From: Jaltomata sinuosa
Taxonomy: Eukaryota; Streptophyta; Magnoliopsida; Solanales; Solanaceae
Assembly: GCA_003996215.1 (NCBI GenBank)
Contig: QJPP01007519.1
Location: 62,001 to 126,000, forward strand
Length of the DNA: 64,000 nt
Direction: 5' to 3'
Shown: piece after piece, positions 58,943 to 64,000 of the stretch
How positions within the stretch are numbered: position 1 is the first letter of the stretch
Layout: every line of letters starts with the position of its first letter
Made by a program: the position numbers and the translations under genes
Notes under the pieces: generated by a model
Databases searched by the model: none
What the model saw: only the letters and a program-made list of their open reading frames with translations
What the model was told of the DNA's origin: nothing

Positions 58943-60344
58943 TGGTTAACACAAAAAAAAAATGGAGCTAGAGCAGCGGTCCCAGCAGTGGGACCGGATG
59001 TCCATGGTAGAGGTAGGGGAAGGGGCAGAGGATGAGGTAGAGCCGCACCCGCTAGGGGTGGAGCTCGAGCGGCTGCCGAAGAGCATGAAACGACCCCTCC
59101 CCCACCTCATTAACATGTTGCTGAAGATGTAAAAGTTGTGGCTGAAGATGGTGAGGTGCAGGAGGAGGCATCACCGACTGGGGTTGTAGGCCTCCCTACT
59201 ATGACACCAGATTCCTTTCAGCAGGCTTGGAATATTTTGAGTGGGTTGGTTGGTACTGGAGCCATACCCGCGGCTTTTGCAAACCAGACCTTGGACCCTC
59301 ATCCAACAGCTACTACAACGCCTAGGATGGATGCAGCTTCAGGCATGAATGACTTCTTCAGGAAAATGCTAGGCCCAGTGATGACAGGGAATAAGCATGA
59401 GATGCTGACCAAGTTTCTCAAGATGAAACCTCCTACACTTCAGGGTACTGATAGGGAGGATGCTTACGAGTTCATCTTAGATTGCTATGAGAGGTTGCAC
59501 AAGTTGGGTACTGTACGTCTGCATGGGGTTGAGTTTGTCATATTTCAGCTGCAGGGTGATGCTAAGCAGTGGTGGAGGTCTCATGTGGAGTGTCGGTCTT
59601 CTGTCCTACCCCCACTAACTTGGGAAAAATTCCACTCTTTGTTTTTGGAGAAGTACGTACCCCGTACTTTGAGGGACCGAAAGAAAGATGAGTTCTTGAA
59701 CTTGGAGCAGGGTAGCATGTCAGTATTTGCTTACGAGGCTGAGGCTAAATTCCACGCCTTGTCTCATTTTGCCACACAGCTATTGGGTTCCAAGGAGGAA
59801 CGGGTTCGATTGTTTGTGAAAGATTTGAATACTGAGCTACAGGTATTGTCAGTGCATATGAATTCATCAGGAAAGGGCTTTAATGATGTGGTGGATTATG
59901 TGAAGCAACTTGAGGGAGTCAGACAGACTGGGCAGGCTAAGGTATTAGCCAAGAAGCCCCAGAATGAGGGAAATTATGGTAGCTCACATTCCAGGGGTCA
60001 TCATCAGCAGGTATACTCAGCCCGTCCTATTTAGTCAGCTCTGCCAGTTGCTATAGGTGGTCGTCTCATAATCAGTCTTCAGCTCCTAGAGGCCAGAGAA
60101 CGTCCTATACATCAGCTACCAGACCGACACTTGACCGTGGTTATTTCCATTCTGGTGATCTGGGCCATTTTAAGAGGGAGTGCCCACTCAAGAAGACATG
60201 TAATCAGGGTCAGCAGCAGCCTAAAGCGGTGGTACCGATCGGTAGAGGCGGTAATGCTAAAGGTCGTCCACAAGGTGGGCGAGGTAACTTTCAGGGAGGC
60301 CGGGGAGACAGAGGGAACGACGATGTGGGAAGGGGTGCAGAAGT
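58943..60344 (+). pseudogene. Element G gag, broken
   Basis: ATG at 58943 (MVNT), as in element C, followed by a run of ten A (58952-58961) that shifts the frame. Stops at about 59031 and 59110. From 59138 a long clean frame of 298 codons covers the capsid: MLTKFLKMKPPTLQGTDRED, LFLEKYVPRTLRDRKKDEF and FHALSHFATQLLG. A TAG at 60032 follows. The zinc knuckle (about 60130-60185) keeps GDLGHFKRECP but the first two Cys are replaced by Tyr and Ser. Interrupted at 60344 by an insertion. Confidence 0.88.
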
Positions 60345-61372
60345 TGTCACGACCCAATTTCTCGGTCATGATGGCACCTACAACCCCCTAGTAGGCGAAC
60401 CAATCCCCGTAGCCCAGGACAGTTAGTAATGAGCTACTATCTAACAAATAAGCGGGAGAGTAGTTTAATAAGCAAAAGTAAGGGAACAAGATGAAGAGAA
60501 TAGATAACAGGAATATATATATACATATGTGGAAATTAAACCAAACCCCAAGACTTGGTATCATAGTATAGAGCCAAAACTACATACATGGAGTGCAAAC
60601 GATCCAAACAATATATACAGATGTCTCTGAATGGTAATAGAGTACATGAAGCAAAAGATAACTAAAGCTAAGCTCTGATCGCCAAGAGCTCACCCTCAGT
60701 CTGAAGTAGTCCCCAACAGATCTCCAAGTATGAATCACAGCGATCTAACGGCGATGGCCCATGCTAGGATCTGCACCAAATGATGCAGGGGGTAGAGTGA
60801 GCACCAAATGCAAAGCATAAGGTACCCAATAGGTATCATAGGCCGACTGGGCACATATAATATAAAAGCGTAGTAACAGACAGAACAGAAGCAAGTAGTC
60901 ACAGAAATCAACGAAAGGGTACACAGGAACTAGCCCAGAGGGAAGTCAACAGAACCACATGTAAGGCCAGTAAGCAGAATATACACACCATAGGCACAGG
61001 TGAAAGTAAGAAATAACGCACCTGGGGTCCTTGCAATAACAGTGTATACATAATAAGTTTACGAAATTGAACGGTATACCGGTAACCTCAAGCGTAAGAA
61101 GAGGGAAAGAGTGATGATAGGCATGCTCAGGGACATGAATCAAACTCAACTAATCATATCATTCATTGTTTGAGGTTCCACCATTGTTTGTTGTTTGTTG
61201 ATTGTACGCTCCGGTAGTATGGGATGCCGGAGGGTTTGTTTTCACTTGTTTGTATTCCTCGGTTGTATGGGCGGCCGGGGGACTGTAGGTAGACTCTTGT
61301 TATTTACTTACAGAATTATTCTCTGTTACGGTTAATTATGAAATTGGTTACTGCTAGACGCAGCCGGCTCGG
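60345..61372 (-). mobile_element. 1.03-kb LTR-like insertion in G between gag and protease
   Basis: Starts TGTCACGACCCAATTTCTCGG, like the reverse complement of a Tekay-type LTR end. The flanking sequence GAAGTTG occurs at both junctions (60340-60346 and 61373-61379), and excising one copy gives continuous sequence matching element C. From about 61165 the pattern switches to forward-LTR-like words (GCTCCGGTAGTATGGGATGCCGG). The right end (CAGCCGGCTCGG) lacks the expected CA. Probably an LTR-derived composite; precise identity open. Confidence 0.6.
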
Positions 61373-61800
61373 GAAGTTGCCCAGATTGATGATTGGGCTC
61401 ATTGCTATGCATTTCCAGGGAGAACAGAGGTGGAAGACTCAGATGCGATGATCACATGTACCATTCTTATCTGTGATAAAATGGCTTCAGTATTATTTGA
61501 CCCAGGTTCTACATATTCTTATGTATCTGTGAGTTTTGCGTTAGGTCTGGAATTGACTTGTGATATCCTTGATTCCCCTATTCATGTTTCTACCCCAGTT
61601 GGAGATTCTGTGATTGTAACTCATGTTTATCATGACTATTCTATTGTGTTTATGGGATTGCATACTTGGGTAGACTTGGTAATTCTAGCTATGGATGATT
61701 TTGATATTATCTTAGGTATAACCTAGCTGTACCCTTATCATGCTGTGTTGAACTGTAATGCTAAGACTGTGGCTCTAGAGATTTTGAGTATTCAAGTCAT
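61373..61800 (+). pseudogene. Element G protease, broken
   Basis: HCYAFPGRTEVEDSDAMIT leads into the protease with SVLFDPGSTYSYVS (about 61485-61530), the active-site region in the Tekay-type D-P-G-S form, then an ILAMDDFDIILGI block. A TAG follows at 61724. At about 61797 the sequence jumps directly into the middle of reverse transcriptase. Confidence 0.8.
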
Positions 61801-62640
61801 ATTTGGATTCCTTCGTGATTGTGTTTATTGATGATATTTTGATCTACTCCAAGAGTAGGGAGGAGCGTGCTAGTCAATTCCATATTAAGTTGGACATCTT
61901 GAGACGCCAGGAGCTTTATGCGAAGTTTTCCAAGTGTTAATTTTGGTTGACTTCAGTGGCGTTCTTGGGGCATGTAGTGTCAGAAAAGAGGGTGATGGTA
62001 AATCCCCCAAAAATTAAGGCAGTCAAGAGTTAGGTCTGGCCTAGCTCTGTGACTGAGGTGAGGAGTTTTGTTGGACTCGCAGGGTACTACCAGAGGTTTG
62101 TTAAGAATTTTGTGTCTATTGCTACTCACTTGACCAGACTGACTCAGAAAGACGTACCATTCGTGTGATTCGACAAGTGCGAGGAGAGTTTCCAAAAGCT
62201 CAAGACACTTCTGACCACGGCTCCTGTATTGCCCTTGCAGGTTGAAGGTAAAGACTTTATTGTTTACTATGATGCTTTACATTCTGGTTTAGGTGCTGTG
62301 TTGATGCAGGATAGGAATGTGATAGCCTATGCATCTAGGCAGTTGAAGGTGCATGAGAGGAACTATCCTACTCATGACTTAGAATTGGCAGCAGTGGTCT
62401 TTGCATTCAAGATTTGGAGACACTATCTCTATGGTGTCAAGTGTGAGGTGTTCATGGATCATCCCAGTCTACAGCATGTGTTCACTCAGAAAGATGTGAA
62501 TTTGAGTTAGAGAAGGTGGATGGAATTGTTGAAGGACTATGGTGTGACCATTCAATATTATTCGGGTAAGGCTAATGTAGTGGTAGACGTATTGAGCCGG
62601 AAGACAGTTAGCATGGGCAGTTTGGATTGTTTGGGGGTGT
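61797..62640 (+). pseudogene. Element G reverse transcriptase (C-terminal half) and RNase H, broken
   Basis: Begins just before the catalytic motif FIDD (61824-61835), which is intact; the whole finger region upstream is missing. Stops lie at 61936, 62029 and 62166. Thumb and connection (GLAGYYQRFVKNFVSIATHL) are followed by RNase H (62229-62510: VEGKDFIVYYDALHSGLGAVL, YPTHDLELAAVVFAFKIWRHYLYG). The usual Asp of the first RNase H block (YYDA) is present. Cannot yield active enzyme because the N-terminal half is gone. Confidence 0.88.
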
Positions 62641-64000
62641 CCAAATGACCACTAGCAAGGGAAATTCGAGTCTTGGAGGCCAAGTTCATGCACTTGGGTG
62701 TTTCAGAACAGGGTGGGATGTTGGCCAGTATTGAGGTCAAAGCCACCTTCATAGAGGAAATAAAGGCCAAACAGTTTCAGGATTCGAAACTGAGTAAGCT
62801 TCGAGGTAAGGTAATATCTGGGAATCCAGGGACGTCACGTTAGACTCTGGTGGAGTACTAAATTTCAGAGAGAGGATTTGTGTTCCTCTGGTTGATGATA
62901 TAATTCAGAAAATCTTGACAGAAGCTCATGGTTCGTGATACTCAATTCATCCGGGTGTGACCAAAATATACAAGAACTTAAGGCAACGTTACTAGTGGCC
63001 CAGAATGAAAAGGGACATAGTTGACTTTGTGTCCAAATGTCAGAACTGCCAGCATGTAAAGTATGAGCATCATAGACCTACAGGACTACTCTAGAGAATG
63101 TCAATTCCAGAGTGGATGTGGGAAAGGATAGCCATGGACTTTGTGGTGGGTCTTCCCAAGACATTGGGGAAGTATGACTCCATTTGGGTCATTGTTGACA
63201 GGCTGACCAAGTCCGCTCATTTCATTTCGGTCAGGGTAGATTACAATTCACAGCAATTGGCTAAGATCTACATGAAGGAGGTTGTGAGATTGCATGGGGT
63301 GCCACTGTCCATCATTTTAGACAGGGGTACGCAATTCACCTCTAAATTTTGGGGCAGGCTACACAAAGATTTGGGTACATAACTAACTTTTAGCACAACC
63401 TTCCACCCTCAGACTGATGGTCAGTCGAAGAGGACGATCCATGTATTGGAGGACATGCTGAGAGCATGTGTGATGGACTTCAGGGGTCATTGGGACCAGT
63501 TTCTACCATTGTGCGAGTTCTCATACAACAATAACTATTAGTCCAGTATTGACATGACATCATTCGAGGCTTTGTATGGGAGGAACTGCAGATTATCGGT
63601 TGGGTGGTTTGAGAAAGGCGATGTAAAGCCTTTGGGAGTGGAATTAGTAAAGGAAGCACATGAAAAGGTAAGGGGTATTTAGACCAAGTTGCTGACTTCC
63701 CAAAACAGGCAGAAGGAGTATGCAGATCGCAAAGTCAGGGACATGGAATTTTAGGTTAGTGAACATGTATTGTTGAAAGTGTCACCAATGAAGGGAGTTA
63801 TGCGGTTTGATAAGAAGGGCTAGCTTAGCCCATCGGTTCATCGGTCCGTTTGAGGTTCTTGAGATTGTGGGGCCAGTGGTTTACAAGTTAGCACTATCGC
63901 CCAGTTTGTCGGGTGTCCATCCGGTATTCCATGTATCCATGCTTAAGCGATACCATGGGGATGGAGACTACATCATCAAGTGGGATGCAGTGCTTTTCGA
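62641..64000 (+). pseudogene. Element G integrase, broken, runs off the window
   Basis: The zinc-binding region at about 62925-63060 keeps the CQNCQ pair. The catalytic core at 63098-63382 and beyond keeps the first Asp (MDFVVGLPKT) and the second (LDRGTQFTSKFW), but the Glu normally in GQSERTI reads Lys (about 63421-63440). C-terminal blocks FEALYGRNCRLSVGWFEKGD and SPMKGVMRF follow, with stops at 63683, 63754 and 63823. The chromodomain would lie right of the window end. Confidence 0.88.

Larger units (their letters stand above)
57287..64000 (+). mobile_element. Element G: Tekay/Del-type chromovirus, right end outside window
   Basis: 5' LTR, Met-tRNA primer site, gag, protease, reverse transcriptase, RNase H and integrase on the plus strand; the sequence runs off the window in the C-terminal part of integrase. 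Closely related to element C in every domain. It carries a 1.03-kb insertion between gag and protease and a deletion of the N-terminal half of reverse transcriptase. The duplication cannot be checked (left flank CTGTG). Confidence 0.9.

Overview
This window looks like heterochromatic, intergenic DNA of a flowering plant. It is almost wholly nested transposable elements. I found no intact host gene, no rRNA or tRNA gene and no CRISPR. The element types (Athila-like and Tekay/Del-like Ty3/Gypsy, a plant LINE, a Helitron, MULE and Stowaway MITEs) are typical of large eudicot genomes. The LTR and gag flavours remind me of Solanaceae (tomato/potato/pepper/tobacco group); that assignment is inference only.

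Layout. (1) Element A, an old Athila-like retrotransposon of which only the 3' part is present (env-like ORF at 1-86 and 11716-12194, 3' UTR, 3' LTR 23484-24850). It is split by two later insertions. Element B (87-11710, +) is a full-length Athila-like element with TSD GTTCA, and it sits inside A's env-like ORF. Element C (12897-22521, -) is a Tekay-type chromovirus with a C-terminal chromodomain, and it sits in A's 3' UTR. (2) 24851-25528 is unassigned DNA. (3) Element H (about 25529 to beyond 57286, +) is a degenerate Gypsy element with gag-pol remnants at 47430-49719 and 50969-51093. Its 5' LTR is interrupted by D and its 3' LTR by G. (4) Element D (27031-47320, +, TSD ATTTT) is a non-coding Tekay-like LTR element. 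Its 5' LTR contains element E (28271-39455, -, TSD CTAGG), a second member of the same non-coding family. E's own LTR contains a 5'-truncated LINE, F (29604-32399). That gives a four-level stack: F in E in D in H. (5) 49720-55915, the inside of H, carries a 1.2-kb MULE-like MITE, LTR-like fragments, a possible scrap of plastid psbD and a 2.1-kb non-autonomous Helitron with a Stowaway MITE inside. (6) Element G (57287 to the window end, +) is a second Tekay-type element. It has a 1-kb insertion between gag and protease and has lost the first half of its reverse transcriptase.

How the parts relate. A and B are relatives: env-like ORF downstream of pol, purine-rich GTGTGGGG tracts, tRNA-Asp-type primer site in B. 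C, D, E and G form a second group. They share LTR ends, an initiator-Met-tRNA primer site, a related leader with GATACCAATTGG motifs, a 39-bp minisatellite that can form a hairpin (GGTACCA...TGGTACC), and clusters of the palindrome CCGCTATAGCGG. D and E lack all coding capacity, so C/G-like elements are the natural candidates to have mobilised them. Every polyprotein here is broken by stops, frameshifts, deletions or loss of catalytic residues, so all coding calls are pseudogenes. I did not find a convincing undescribed system; the most interesting material is the non-autonomous D/E family and its shared cis-structures.
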